From JBFLVU01 sp037444825 (GTDB taxonomy: Bacteria > Acidobacteriota > UBA4820 > DSQY01): a stretch of DNA of 9,362 bases. Under the pieces are notes generated by a model that had not been told where the DNA came from, made no database searches, and was given only the letters and a program-made list of their open reading frames with translations. Within the stretch, counting starts at the first letter, position 1. Each line of letters opens with the position of its first letter. The stretch is taken from positions 1-9,362 of the forward strand of contig JBBILR010000047.1 of assembly GCA_037444825.1 (NCBI GenBank). Direction: 5' to 3'. The position numbers and the translations under genes are program-made. This document shows, one piece after another, positions 9,254 to 9,362 of this stretch.

Positions 9254-9307
9254 TCCCGCTCACCTCCTCCTACGATCCACACGCCTCATGCCGTTCCTGT
9301 TTCCCGG

Positions 9308-9362
9308 CTGCCTTGGAGCGGGCGACGGGATTCGAACCTACGCGGCCTAGAAGCCTCGGGGC
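9308..9362. repeat. 55-base exact direct repeat, copy 2 (reaches window end)
   Basis: Identical to 9015-9069 for all 55 visible bases and cut by the window edge, so the true repeat may be longer. Two copies 293 bases apart suggest a tandem array of a 293-base unit lying upstream of tRNA-Thr. Confidence 0.95.

Noticed and set aside
8917..9282. A 121-residue minus-strand open frame upstream of tRNA-Thr
   Set aside because: It runs through the octamer array, the palindrome and the tRNA-like end. The R/K/E-rich tail simply reflects the purine-rich octamers, and there is no ribosome-binding site or homology that I recognise.
9021..9285. tmRNA (ssrA)
   Set aside because: A self-complementary end pair and a T-loop-like 3' end suggested it, but there is no Ala-type acceptor with G-U pair, no tag reading frame ending in Ala-Ala and the length is too short.
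9015..9362. CRISPR array
   Set aside because: Only two long copies at 293-base spacing, no short regular repeats with unique spacers, and no cas genes.

Overview
This is a high-GC bacterial segment carrying the conserved translation/transcription block around tuf and rpoB. Every gene is on the minus strand, so transcription runs from high to low coordinates: tRNA-Thr(GGT), tuf (EF-Tu), rpmG (L33), tRNA-Trp(CCA), secE, nusG, rplK (L11), rplA (L1), rplJ (L10), rplL (L7/L12), then rpoB (RNA polymerase beta). rpoB leaves the window after 1375 codons. This is the usual bacterial gene order; rpoC would be expected next, outside the window.

Organism: the protein signatures are clearly bacterial. 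The L33 N-terminus, the L7/L12 sequence and the insert-bearing RpoB resemble Desulfobacterota/Acidobacteriota-type lineages, with Acidobacteriota slightly favoured from memory of their RpoB inserts. This assignment is an unsearched impression.

Layout: positions 1-4126 hold rpoB. 4127-4275 is a spacer with two strong hairpins. 4276-6397 holds rplL, rplJ, rplA and rplK; rplA and rplJ are only 10 bases apart. 6398-6475 is a GC-rich structured spacer. 6476-7247 holds nusG and secE. 7316-8753 holds tRNA-Trp, rpmG and tuf, with gaps of 9 and 3 bases. 8824-8899 is tRNA-Thr. I saw no convincing intrinsic terminator or sigma-70-like promoter, so tRNA-Thr through rpoB may be read as one long transcript, modulated by hairpins in the spacers.

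The unusual part is 8900-9362, upstream of tRNA-Thr, where many bacteria have tRNA-Gly and tRNA-Tyr. It holds two oppositely oriented arrays of 8-base units, a tRNA-Gly-like 3' end with no tRNA body, a long imperfect palindrome, degenerate modules about 54 bases apart centred on TTCGAA, and an exact 55-base direct repeat at a 293-base offset that runs to the last base of the window. The last point suggests a tandem repeat at which an assembly may have stopped.

At the protein level, two core factors carry extra cysteine clusters that look metal-binding: RpoB has an eight-cysteine insert near its N-terminus and EF-Tu a four-cysteine insert at the end of its GTPase domain. The encoded L33 is also the four-cysteine, zinc-type form.
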